From Austwickia sp. (lineage in GTDB: Bacteria; Actinomycetota; Actinomycetes; Actinomycetales; Dermatophilaceae): a stretch of 64,000 bases of DNA. Numbering within the stretch: position 1 is the first letter of the stretch; the number at the start of each line of letters is the position of its first letter. Both the position numbers and the translations under genes were made by a program. Positions 9,166-18,720 of this stretch are shown here, piece after piece. Under the pieces are notes generated by a model. The model was not told where the DNA came from. It saw nothing but the letters and a program-made list of their open reading frames with translations, and ran no database searches. The stretch is taken from NCBI GenBank assembly GCA_016711265.1, contig JADJTI010000001.1, forward strand, positions 682,001 through 746,000, in the 5' to 3' direction.

Positions 9166-9537
9166 TCACAGCCGAGGGACCCAGGTGATCCCCTCGAGAG
9201 CTTCCGTGAGCAGGAGGGCAGCCCGGGAGGCTGCGCGGAGCCGGAGTCCCTCGGCTTCGATGGTCGCCAGCACGTCCTTGACAGCTTCGGGAGGTAGCTC
9301 CGACCCGAGCCGCACCCGGGCCTGCCGGTACGCCGTACGCATCACCTCGACTTGGGCGTCGATGTGCATGCCCGCGATCCAGGCCAGCGCCAGCGGGTGC
9401 CGCCGCCAGCCGTCGTACGCGCGGTACTCCGAGGGGCAATGATCCAACAACCAGACCACGGCCGCCTCACGCCAGCCCTCGACGCCCGCCGGGGGGACCT
9501 GCGCGGGCCACCCCGGCGGCAGCGACGATGGGGACAT
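9166..9537 (-). CDS. conserved actinobacterial hypothetical protein
   Basis: 123 residues, soluble and helical; the segments PPAGVEGWREAAVVWLLDHCPSEYR (split here by its own loop), WRRHPLALAWIAGMH and EAEGLRLRA resemble a family found widely in Actinobacteria with no known function. No catalytic motif or membrane segment. It faces the HIT gene with a 20-bp gap. The minus strand carries CACAAT at 9549-9544, 6 nt before the ATG, which suggests a leaderless transcript independent of the upstream merR-VOC pair. Confidence 0.7.
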   Translation of the reverse strand: MSPSSLPPGWPAQVPPAGVEGWREAAVVWLLDHCPSEYRAYDGWRRHPLALAWIAGMHIDAQVEVMRTAYRQARVRLGSELPPEAVKDVLATIEAEGLRLRAASRAALLLTEALEGITWVPRL

Positions 9538-9564
9538 AGCGGCATTGTGCGCTCCCGCGGCCGG

Positions 9565-9936
9565 CTACTCCCCGGTCAGCCCGGTGTGTGGATCGGACAC
9601 GCAGAACTCGTTGCCCTCGACGTCCCGCAACGTGGTCCAGCGGACGCCGTACTCGTCGTGTTCCCCCACGAGGGTGGCACCCAGGCCGATGAGGCGTTCG
9701 ACGTCGGCCGCTCGGTCGGTGCTGGCGAAGTCGACGTGCATCCGGTTCTTGACGGTCTTACCCTCCGGGACGGCCATGAACAGCCAGGACACCTCGCCGG
9801 GTGCCGTGGCCGGGATCATCGCGAAGAACTGGCTGGCCCCCTCGGCCAGTGGCCGGCCCAGCGCCTGGGACCAGAAGGTGCCGACCCGCTGGGCGTCGGC
9901 GCAGTCCACGCTGGTGTTGACATGCTGCAAGGTCAT
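9565..9936 (-). CDS. VOC family protein (glyoxalase/bleomycin-resistance fold)
   Basis: 123 residues with two beta-alpha-beta-beta-beta modules of the vicinal-oxygen-chelate fold: module one starts MTLQHVNTSVDCADAQRVGTFW, module two NRMHVDFASTDRAADVERL and ends with WTTLRDVEGNEFCVSD. H56-like and E residues in the expected metal positions are present (MHVDF, GNEF). The ATG overlaps the stop of the upstream merR gene by 4 bp and has a perfect AGGAGG 6 nt upstream, so it is the second gene of a two-gene operon. Substrate unknown; with a MerR activator, a detoxification role is plausible but inferred. Confidence 0.85.
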   Translation of the reverse strand: MTLQHVNTSVDCADAQRVGTFWSQALGRPLAEGASQFFAMIPATAPGEVSWLFMAVPEGKTVKNRMHVDFASTDRAADVERLIGLGATLVGEHDEYGVRWTTLRDVEGNEFCVSDPHTGLTGE

Positions 9937-10799
9937 GACGGTTCCTCCTGCTGCGATGGGTGGGCGGGTTCCTGAGCCGCGTCCTGTTCCGTTTCCAAGG
10001 GCCAGGCGATCTCGGTGAGATAGCCGGAGGGGTCGGGGACGTCCCCCGGTCCGGCCAGGTAGTACTCGCGGATGTCGTACGCCGGGGGCTCGCCCCGTCC
10101 GGACAGCCACGCCCCCAGGGCTCGGTAGGTATCCCCGATCTGCTCGTAGGGTCCCTCGTGGCGGCCGATCGCGAAATGACCACCGGTCAGGGTGCGGCGC
10201 TGCGGTGGGTCGGTCGCGGTCTCACCGTCGACCGGGATGAAGGCCGTCACCGTGAGCGGCTCGGCGCCGTCCTGCTCCGGGTAGATCGCGCCCGCCGGCC
10301 CGGTCATCGCCAGGCCGCAGCGGCCGGCGAGTTCGGCCAGCTCCGCGTAGGCGCCGCCGAGCCACTGCGAAAGCTGGGCCTGCGACGCGCGGGTGGTCAG
10401 CGCGAGCACGTCCTGCGGCGTCAGGGTCCGCACCTCGACCCGGCCGGCCAGGAGGGCGATCGGGTGGGTGACCAGCGACTGCAACTCCTCCACGATGGCC
10501 GCGGCCTCGCGGAGCCGGCGGGCCATGGTCTGCTCGTGCTCGGTCAACGCGTCCGCGGTGACCCTCGCGTCCCGGGCCCGCACCACGGTGCGGACCGCCT
10601 CGATCGGCATGTCAAGCTCCCGCAGACGGCGGACCACTTCGGCGTCGTACAACTGCGCTGCGCTGTAGTAGCGGTACCCACTGCCAGGGTCGACGTACGC
10701 CGGTACCAGCAGGCCCTCGTCGTGGTAGTGCCGCAGGGTGCCGACGCTCAGCGCCGCAGCGCGAGCGAAGGTACCGATCGACAGGAGTCCGGCGGGCAT
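9933..10799 (-). CDS. MerR family regulator with GyrI-like effector domain
   Basis: 288 residues. N-terminal MerR winged helix (about 5-75: LSIGTFARAAALSVGTLRHYHDEGLL then GYRYY) followed by a coiled-coil dimerisation helix (about 80-115) and a C-terminal GyrI/SOUL-like small-molecule pocket (about 125-280). This BltR/TipA-like architecture is typical of multidrug-sensing activators. A perfect dyad lies 10-37 nt upstream of the start, so autoregulation is very likely. The -10 candidate AACGAT is 6 nt before the ATG, consistent with a leaderless message. The downstream VOC gene overlaps by 4 bp and would be co-expressed. Confidence 0.87.
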   Translation of the reverse strand: MPAGLLSIGTFARAAALSVGTLRHYHDEGLLVPAYVDPGSGYRYYSAAQLYDAEVVRRLRELDMPIEAVRTVVRARDARVTADALTEHEQTMARRLREAAAIVEELQSLVTHPIALLAGRVEVRTLTPQDVLALTTRASQAQLSQWLGGAYAELAELAGRCGLAMTGPAGAIYPEQDGAEPLTVTAFIPVDGETATDPPQRRTLTGGHFAIGRHEGPYEQIGDTYRALGAWLSGRGEPPAYDIREYYLAGPGDVPDPSGYLTEIAWPLETEQDAAQEPAHPSQQEEPS

Positions 10800-10805
10800 G
10801 CACCC

Positions 10806-10836
10806 ATCGTTGACTCTCCGGCTACCGGAGAGTCAA
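10806..10836 (-). promoter_or_regulatory. MerR operator-promoter for the merR-VOC operon
   Basis: A perfect 12-bp inverted repeat, TTGACTCTCCGG and CCGGAGAGTCAA around a 3-bp centre (10810-10836). On the minus strand the outer end supplies a TTGACT -35 box (10836-10831); after 19 bp comes AACGAT (10811-10806) as a weak -10. A 19-bp spacer filled by a palindrome is the classic MerR-activated promoter arrangement. Confidence 0.85.
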
Positions 10837-10950
10837 GCCGCGGGCGGCCGGCGACGCCGAGCCGCGGGGGCGTCATCCGCCTCGGACGGCCCTGACCCAC
10901 CTAGGTCAACCGGCGCCCTGAGGCGCGGGTCATCTGCCGAGACAGTCCCT

Positions 10951-11014
10951 GGAACCCACGATCCGCTGCTGAACCCATGGAGCTTCGTGGGTTCGAGCAA
11001 GGAACGTGGGTTCG
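10951..11014. repeat. 19-bp-phased palindromic repeat, copy A
   Basis: Two GAACCCA(C/T)G units (10952-10960 and 10971-10979) are followed by two CGTGGGTTC units (10986-10994 and 11005-11013). Within each arm the period is 19 bp and the whole array is exactly symmetric about 10982.5. The linkers are partly complementary too, so a long imperfect hairpin could form. The same arrangement and spacing recur at 25114-25215. Confidence 0.75.
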
Positions 11015-11195
11015 GGACGGGGATCAGCGGATGTCGGGCGCGGGGGTATGGGCTGTGGGCGCTCGAGCTGCGGGACTCAGCCCGCTTGACCGGGTACGCC
11101 GGACTGTGGCCGATGCGCGACGACGTCCCGGGAGCCGGGGAATCGGCTGCGACCGCACGTGTGTTACCACCTGCCGGCCTGGTGACAGCGCGAGG

Positions 11196-11229
11196 CGCCC
11201 GCAGCCTGGGGTCAACCAGGCTGCGGGCG
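11196..11229 (-). terminator. terminator hairpin after acnA
   Basis: Perfect 14-bp stem, CGCCCGCAGCCTGG with CCAGGCTGCGGGCG, around a 6-nt loop, 14 bp beyond the acnA stop codon. No T-run follows, as is common in high-GC genomes. Confidence 0.75.
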
Positions 11230-11242
11230 TCGACGCGTCGAG

Positions 11243-14035
<2,793 letters not shown>

Positions 14036-14126
14036 TCCTGGCTCCTTGCGCTCGAGTTGCTGCCGCGGTCCGGCTGAGTTGCCGCTGCCTTGCTGTCGAG
14101 TCTCCCCGATGACCGCTTCCGGTGCC

Positions 14127-14158
14127 ATTCTCCCGGGAATTTATCTCGACGTCAAGAT
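14127..14158 (-). promoter_or_regulatory. acnA promoter with overlapping operator palindrome
   Basis: On the minus strand TTGACG (14155-14150), a 17-bp spacer, then GAGAAT (14132-14127). The near-perfect palindrome ATCTCGAC/GTCAAGAT (14143-14158, one mismatch) overlaps the -35 box, a typical repressor position. The regulator is not identified. The surrounding 20 bp are notably AT-rich for this genome. Confidence 0.65.
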
Positions 14159-14204
14159 TTATGAATTACAGATACCGGCGAGGAGGCCGCGGCTCACCCA
14201 GGCG

Positions 14205-15446
14205 TCAGCAGGGCGTCAGCAGGGCGACGCACTCGACGTGATGGGTCATCGGGAACTGGTCGAAGGCGCGCACGCTCTCGAGTCGATAGCCGGCCTCGCC
14301 GACCGCCGCCAGGTCGCGCGCCAGGGCCGCCGGGTCACAGGCCACGTACGCGATGGCCCGCGGCCGCAGGCCGGCCAGCACCCGCATCAGCTCCACTCCG
14401 GCGCCCGAGCGGGGTGGGTCCAGCACCACGAGGTCCACCCGGTCACCGCCGGCCACCAACGGGGCCAGGGCTCGGTCGACCCTGTCCACCCTGACCTCGG
14501 CGTGCTCCACGTCCTGGACCCACGCGGTGGCGCCCGCGACCGCGCGCGGGTCGGACTCGATCATCAGGACCGCGCCGCCCGGACCCACGCGGTCGGCGAG
14601 CGCCCGGCCGAACAGGCCCACCCCGGCGTACAGATCCAGAGCCCGGTCACCCACCTGGGGAGCCAGCCCCTCCAAAACCGCTCCGACCAGGGCCGCGGCC
14701 GCCCCCGGATGCACCTGCCAGAACGCTCGCGGATCCATGTCGAACACTGCCGACCACCCGCCAACGACAACATGTTGTCGCACCACTCCGACGTCCCGGC
14801 GCTTGGTGGGATGCGGTACGACGACCACCCTCCCCTCGTCGTCGGCCACCACGTCGACCCCCCGAGCCCCGGGGAACTGCCCACCCAGCGCGCCGGATCC
14901 CACCACGGCTTCCGTGGCGATCAGGCAATCCTGCATGGGCAGCACCTCGTGGCTGTGGTACGGGTGCAGCCCCGCGCGGCCCTGCCGATCCACGGCCAGG
15001 CTCAGCCGAGTGCGCCAGCGCAGCCCGTCCCGATCACCGGCGACCGGTTCCACCACGAGGCCTTCCAGTGACGCCGCCGAAACGCTCCCCAGTCGCTGGA
15101 GTTGCTCCCGGACCACCTGGGCCTTGAGCCGCCGTTGCTCGGCCACGGACACATGCTGGAAGTCGCACCCCCCACACCCCCCCGGGCCGGCGTACCGGCA
15201 CGGCGGGTCGACCCGCTCGGGTGAGGCGCGCAGGATGGCGACGGCGTCCGCAAACAGGAATCGCTTCCCCGACCCCGTCTTGGTCACCCGCGCCCGGACC
15301 TGCTCCCCGGGCAGGGCATGGCGAACAAAGACCACCCGACCCTCGTGGCGCCCGACGCAGTGTCCGCCATGGGCGATGGCGCCGACGTCGAGATCGAACT
15401 CGGCTCCCGGCGCGTCCGCGCCCCCTACATCGCTGTCCTGCGCCAT
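14205..15446 (-). CDS. class I SAM-dependent RNA methyltransferase (TrmA/RlmD type)
   Basis: Predicted uracil-C5 methyltransferase acting on 23S rRNA or tRNA, 413 residues. An N-terminal TRAM-like beta-barrel (about 15-75: GAIAHGGHCVGRHEGRVVF) is followed by a Cys cluster (PPCRYAGPGGCGGCDFQH) expected to bind [4Fe-4S]. The Rossmann domain has DLYAGVGLFGRAL (SAM), VVLDPPRSGAG and the catalytic Cys in AYVACDPAALARDLA. Which uridine is modified cannot be read from the sequence. It is upstream of acnA on the same strand with 169 bp between, in which acnA has its own promoter. Confidence 0.9.
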   Translation of the reverse strand: MAQDSDVGGADAPGAEFDLDVGAIAHGGHCVGRHEGRVVFVRHALPGEQVRARVTKTGSGKRFLFADAVAILRASPERVDPPCRYAGPGGCGGCDFQHVSVAEQRRLKAQVVREQLQRLGSVSAASLEGLVVEPVAGDRDGLRWRTRLSLAVDRQGRAGLHPYHSHEVLPMQDCLIATEAVVGSGALGGQFPGARGVDVVADDEGRVVVVPHPTKRRDVGVVRQHVVVGGWSAVFDMDPRAFWQVHPGAAAALVGAVLEGLAPQVGDRALDLYAGVGLFGRALADRVGPGGAVLMIESDPRAVAGATAWVQDVEHAEVRVDRVDRALAPLVAGGDRVDLVVLDPPRSGAGVELMRVLAGLRPRAIAYVACDPAALARDLAAVGEAGYRLESVRAFDQFPMTHHVECVALLTPC

Positions 15447-15496
15447 GAGCGCACCCTACGCGAGGACCCCGCGGCGACATCTGCCTCACGGGTGCA

Positions 15497-16081
15497 CTAC
15501 GACAGGAGCCGGAGGGCCTCACGGCGGGAGAGCGGCGTCAGGGCGGGGTGGTCCTGCACGAATCGCTTCACGAACTCCGGATCTTTCTTACCGTGCTCGC
15601 GCAATGCCCAGCCGATCGCCTTGCGGATGAAGAAGTCCTGCGTCCCGGGCGTCGGGGGCAGGTTGGCCGCGATGGCGTCGGTGAGGAGCCGGGTATCCGT
15701 GGCCCCCCGGGCACCCAACTGGCAGATGATGGCCGCCCGCCGAAGCCACCGATCCGGGTCTCCGATCCAGCTCCTGACCAGCGGCTCGACCACGACACGG
15801 TCACGGCAGAGGGCGGCTCCGGCGGCGGGCGCCACGCTGTCCACGAGGTCCCACCAGGCGCCCGTCCGGAGGAGATGCTCCATCAGCGGCATCGCGGTCC
15901 GCAGGTGCGCGGCGTACCGGGGCGTCGCAGCACCACCACCGCGGCGTAGCGCTCTTCGCGGAAGGCGGCATCGTCGTACAACATGGTGATGGCGGCTTGC
16001 CAGTCGTCCGGACCCGCCAACGGATGGACGCGCAGCGCCGCCCGGGCCTCCCCGGCTGGTCCCGCTCGCCCCACCCGACAC
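15497..16081 (-). pseudogene. AlkD-like DNA alkylation repair protein, frameshifted and 5'-truncated
   Basis: The downstream frame (stop at 15497) encodes the C-terminal two thirds of an AlkD HEAT-repeat DNA glycosylase: PLMEHLLRTGAWWDLVDSVAP, WLRRAAIICQLG, FFIRKAIGWALREHGKKDPEFVKRFV. The preceding part, HPLAGPDDWQAAITMLYDDAAFREERYAAVVVLR, is in another frame that joins at a run of four C on the minus strand (15919-15922); adding one C would restore RRPRYAAHL across the junction. The first 40 or so residues, including the usual MKS-containing helix, are missing, and upstream lies the aztD promoter. Truncation makes this a pseudogene even if the single-base gap were a sequencing error. Confidence 0.75.
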
Positions 16082-16120
16082 TCACTGCCCACACTGCCAA
16101 CTCTGCGCTGGCGCAGCGTC

Positions 16121-16150
16121 TTGAGAATGACTCTCATTATGAGCTAGGTT
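16121..16150 (+). promoter_or_regulatory. Zur box and promoter of the aztD-like gene
   Basis: TTGAGA (16121-16126), 18-bp spacer and TAGGTT (16145-16150) place the start of transcription at or next to the ATG at 16158. The spacer holds AATGA-CTC-TCATT, the core of a Fur/Zur box (whole site about 16122-16143), so zinc-bound Zur would block the promoter. The zur gene is 2 kb away and a second, similar box precedes the zinc transporter. Confidence 0.75.
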
Positions 16151-16157
16151 CGACCTC

Positions 16158-17492
16158 ATGAAACATCCCGCCGTCCTGGCCCTCGCGCCGTTCCTGGCCG
16201 CATCGACCCTCGCGCAGCCCGTCACCGCTCCCGCTCCCACCGCCTCCAAAGACGTCGAGAGCGGCGTGACCGCCTCCCCCAGCGCGCCTTCTCGACAAGA
16301 AGTTGCCACCCTGCGGCCCCGCCTGCTTATCGCTCATGCCCAAGGCCTCACGGCCGTCGACGCCCTCACCGGGCGTGTGCTCACCCAGACGGCGATGCCG
16401 CGCTTCCTGCGCCTGGCCAATGCCGGGGACGGCCGACACGCCATGGTCATCGACGGCGATACGTTCCGGGTGTTCGACATGGGCCTAGCGGCCCGCCTAC
16501 ACGGCGACCACTATCACTACACCGCTACGCAGCCCCGGATGACCCCCGTGACCTACGCGGCTCCGCACGCCGGACACGTCGTGCTGCACCACGGCCGCAC
16601 CACGTTGTTCGCCGACGGCACCGGCGCCATCCAGGTGATCCCGTCCGCGCAGATCGCGGCGCCCAAGGCACCCATCCAGCGCTTTGCCACGACGACACCC
16701 CACCACGGCGTCGCGCTGATGCTCGCCGACGGTGGCCTGCTGACCACGCAGGGCACCGCGGCCGCCCGCACGACCGTCCAGGTGCTGCACCGGGGGAAGG
16801 TCAGTGCGGAGACGACCAACTGCCCCGGCGTGCACGGTGAGACCGTCGCGCAGCCGACTCGGGCCGGTGACGTGGTCGCCCTGGGGTGCGAGAACGGCCC
16901 GGTGGTATACCGCGATCGGAAGTTCTGGAAGGTGCCGGTCAAGGACGCCTACTCCCGCTCCGGCAACCTCTTCGGCCACCATGAATCCCCCCTGGTGCTG
17001 GCCGACTACAAGGTCGTCAAGAAGATGCCGGAGGGTCAAGGCCCTGAACGCCCCAGCCGGGTCGCCATCATCGACACCCGCCGACTCCGCCTCGACCTGC
17101 TCGATCTGGGCACGTCGTACTGGTTCCGCTCATTCGCACGCGGCCCACAGGGAGAGGGTCTCGTGCTCGGGTACGACGGCCGGTTGCGGGTCATCGACAT
17201 GTCACGCAGGTCCGTGACCAAGAGCATCCCGGTGATCTCCGCCTGGAAGGAGAACACGGACTGGCAGCTGCCCGGCCCAGCGGTCAAGGTGGCCGGGGCG
17301 TACGCCTACGTCACGGACGCCGCCAAGAAGCAGGTCGCGGTCGTGGATCTGAACACAAAGCGGGTCACGGCGCGGTACACCCTGGCGCAAGCTCCAGTGG
17401 AGTTCGTCGCCGTCACCGGCCGCCCGGAGGCTCCCGCAGATGATCATTCTGATGACCACGCCGGGCACGACAAGGGGACGCACATGCATTGA
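16158..17492 (+). CDS. aztD: AztD-like exported zinc metallochaperone (beta-propeller)
   Basis: 444 residues. A signal peptide (MKHPAVLALAPFLAASTLAQP) leads into a chain of WD/NHL-like four-strand blades (for example LLIAHAQGLTAVDALTGRVL, VVALGCENGPVVYRDRKFW, AYVTDAAKKQVAVVDLNTKRV). His-rich sites occur in LHGDHYHYTA and in the C-terminal tail (DDHSDDHAGHDKGTHMH), matching AztD, which passes zinc to an AztC-type binding protein outside the membrane. It stands alone on the plus strand, facing the zinc transporter operon, and has its own Zur box. The symbol is by similarity of architecture and context; a sequence comparison was not possible here. Confidence 0.8.
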   Translation: MKHPAVLALAPFLAASTLAQPVTAPAPTASKDVESGVTASPSAPSRQEVATLRPRLLIAHAQGLTAVDALTGRVLTQTAMPRFLRLANAGDGRHAMVIDGDTFRVFDMGLAARLHGDHYHYTATQPRMTPVTYAAPHAGHVVLHHGRTTLFADGTGAIQVIPSAQIAAPKAPIQRFATTTPHHGVALMLADGGLLTTQGTAAARTTVQVLHRGKVSAETTNCPGVHGETVAQPTRAGDVVALGCENGPVVYRDRKFWKVPVKDAYSRSGNLFGHHESPLVLADYKVVKKMPEGQGPERPSRVAIIDTRRLRLDLLDLGTSYWFRSFARGPQGEGLVLGYDGRLRVIDMSRRSVTKSIPVISAWKENTDWQLPGPAVKVAGAYAYVTDAAKKQVAVVDLNTKRVTARYTLAQAPVEFVAVTGRPEAPADDHSDDHAGHDKGTHMH

Positions 17493-17510
17493 TCGCGCGT
17501 GGCGCGATCA
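17490..17510. terminator. hairpin overlapping the aztD stop
   Basis: Perfect stem TGATCGCGC / GCGCGATCA with a GTG loop; the TGA stop of the aztD-like gene is the first base triplet of the stem. Confidence 0.6.
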
Positions 17511-17526
17511 GTGCAGCGCACGACGA

Positions 17527-17568
17527 AGCGGGGTGGGTTCGGTCAGCGACGACCGAACCCACCCCGCT
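17527..17568. terminator. strong bidirectional terminator between aztD and the metallothionein gene
   Basis: Perfect 18-bp stem (AGCGGGGTGGGTTCGGTC and its complement, loop AGCGAC) between two convergent genes. It would stop transcription from both sides. Its arms contain GTGGGTTC and GAACCCAC, the core of the interspersed palindromic repeat seen elsewhere in the window, but in the opposite geometry. Confidence 0.8.
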
Positions 17569-17594
17569 GCGCGCATCTTCGCCGGGTTGCCCGC

Positions 17595-17828
17595 CTACGC
17601 CTGGTGCTCGCAGGTCGGGCACTCGCAGTTGGCTCCACAGGAGCACGTGGCACACGTGTCGGAGCAGTTCGCGCAGCTGCAGGTGGTGCACTCGTCGTAG
17701 TGACCGTCGTGCTCGTGGTGGGCGTGCCCGTCGTGCAAGTAGTCGACGTGGTCCTGGTGGACCACGGACTCATGCCCGCAGTCGGGTCCGTGGGCGTGGT
17801 CGTGCTTCTCGGCCATGGTGCAGGTCAT
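17595..17828 (-). CDS. His-rich/Cys-rich metallothionein-like zinc-binding protein
   Basis: 77 residues in two parts. Residues 9-43 hold 12 His (GPDCGHESVVHQDHVDYLHDG, split at its middle, then HAHHEHDGHYDE); this resembles short His-rich proteins found next to zinc transporters in Actinobacteria. Residues 47-73 hold ten Cys in the pattern C-x2-C-x-C-x2-C-x3-C-x2-C-x-C-x3-C-x-C-x2-C, typical of metallothioneins, with no aromatic residues. No signal peptide, so cytosolic zinc or copper buffering is inferred. The ATG has GAGGAG 5 nt upstream and overlaps the arsR stop by 4 bp, so it is expressed with the zinc-type repressor. I know no named family with exactly this two-part layout. Confidence 0.85.
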   Translation of the reverse strand: MTCTMAEKHDHAHGPDCGHESVVHQDHVDYLHDGHAHHEHDGHYDECTTCSCANCSDTCATCSCGANCECPTCEHQA

Positions 17829-18178
17829 GGTGACTCCTCGGGGTCTGGGGCGGAGCGCTCCGGAACATCGTCGCGGTGGGCGTGTTCTTCGGCGTGCTTG
17901 AGCGCATCGGCGACGATGTGGCCGACATGGTCGTCCATGAGTCGATACACCACGCGTCGACCCGACCGTTCGCCGGTCACCAAGCAGTGCTCGCGCAGGA
18001 TGCGCAGATGGTGAGAGACGAGCGGTTGGGTCACCGCGAGGGCGTCGACCAACTCGGCCACGCTCATGGCCCGCTCCAGCAGGAGGGCGATGATGCCCAC
18101 CCGCAACGGCGAGGCCAGCGATCCGAACATCTCGCTGACCGACTCCCACTCCGGGGGCGCCGTCGGTGCGGAACTCAT
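17825..18178 (-). CDS. ArsR/SmtB family zinc-responsive repressor
   Basis: 117 residues: winged helix (about 15-90; LASPLRVGIIALLLERAMSVAEL split here, then TQPLVSHHLRILREHCLV). It lacks the alpha-3 CVC box of arsenic/cadmium sensors and carries the alpha-5 site D82-x-H84-x10-H95-x2-E98 (DDHVGHIVADALKHAEEH), the SmtB/CzrA-type zinc (or cobalt) site. It would derepress itself and the metallothionein-like gene under zinc excess. A 13-bp AT-rich palindrome just upstream is the likely operator. It lies 78 bp downstream of zur on the same strand but has its own promoter. Confidence 0.88.
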   Translation of the reverse strand: MSSAPTAPPEWESVSEMFGSLASPLRVGIIALLLERAMSVAELVDALAVTQPLVSHHLRILREHCLVTGERSGRRVVYRLMDDHVGHIVADALKHAEEHAHRDDVPERSAPDPEESP

Positions 18179-18184
18179 GCAGCA

Positions 18185-18213
18185 AATTTAATATAAATGA
18201 CTGCCCATATCAA
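18185..18213 (-). promoter_or_regulatory. arsR promoter and SmtB-type operator
   Basis: Minus strand TTGATA (18213-18208), 17-bp spacer and TAAATT (18190-18185), putting the start of transcription near the ATG at 18178. The perfect AT-rich dyad ATTTA-ATA-TAAAT (18186-18198) overlaps the -10 box, where ArsR/SmtB repressors usually sit. Confidence 0.65.
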
Positions 18214-18256
18214 CGAGGTTAGATACATCGTGACACCGCGGTGCTTGGTGTCGAAA

Positions 18257-18658
18257 TCAGGGCCGCTCCCGGCAGTCGGGGCAGGTGCCGAACGCTTCGA
18301 AGGTGTGCAACACATCCACGAAGCCGTGCCGGGAGGCCGCCTCCTCCGCCCAGGTCTCCACAGCGGCCCCGATCATCTCCTCCACGCGTCCGCAGCCACG
18401 ACACACCAGGTGATGGTGATGTCCGTGGGAAGCGCACCGGCGGTACCGCAGCTCACCGTCCTCCCCGCGGAGGACGTCCACCTCTCCGTCGTCGGCCATC
18501 GCGGCCAACGTGCGGTAGACGGTCGCCAAACCGACCTTGTCCCCGACGTCCCGAAGCCGTTGATGCAGCTCCTGCGCAGAGGCGAAGCCGTCCGTTCGCT
18601 GCAGGATGTCGTGGACGGCACGGCGTTGCCGCGTGGTCCGGCGTTCGATCTCGGTCAT
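18257..18658 (-). CDS. zur: Fur family zinc uptake regulator Zur
   Basis: 133 residues. N-terminal winged helix with ATVYRTLAAMADDGEV and a C-terminal dimerisation domain with the regulatory His cluster ASHGHHHHLVC. The structural zinc site is C86-x2-C89 and C126-x2-C129 (CRGCG, CPDC). Zinc-bound Zur represses zinc import genes. It follows the transporter permease gene by 62 bp and is probably in the same operon, giving feedback. The long frame upstream of the ATG at 18658 is only the shadow of the permease gene; GGAAG about 10 nt upstream supports this start. Confidence 0.92.
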   Translation of the reverse strand: MTEIERRTTRQRRAVHDILQRTDGFASAQELHQRLRDVGDKVGLATVYRTLAAMADDGEVDVLRGEDGELRYRRCASHGHHHHLVCRGCGRVEEMIGAAVETWAEEAASRHGFVDVLHTFEAFGTCPDCRERP

Positions 18659-18720
18659 GGTGTCGCGTGCTTCCGGGGCTGGTGGGAGCGCAGGAGTCGG
18701 GTGGCGATCCTGGCCAATCC

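Larger units (their letters stand above)
10800..11242. other. 443-bp intergenic region between merR and the acnA 3' end
   Basis: No convincing gene. From left to right it holds the MerR operator (10806-10836), an imperfect palindrome built of 19-bp spaced GAACCCACG/CGTGGGTTC units (10951-11014), about 180 bp in which I see nothing, and the acnA terminator hairpin (11196-11229). Open frames across it lack recognisable protein features. Confidence 0.7.
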
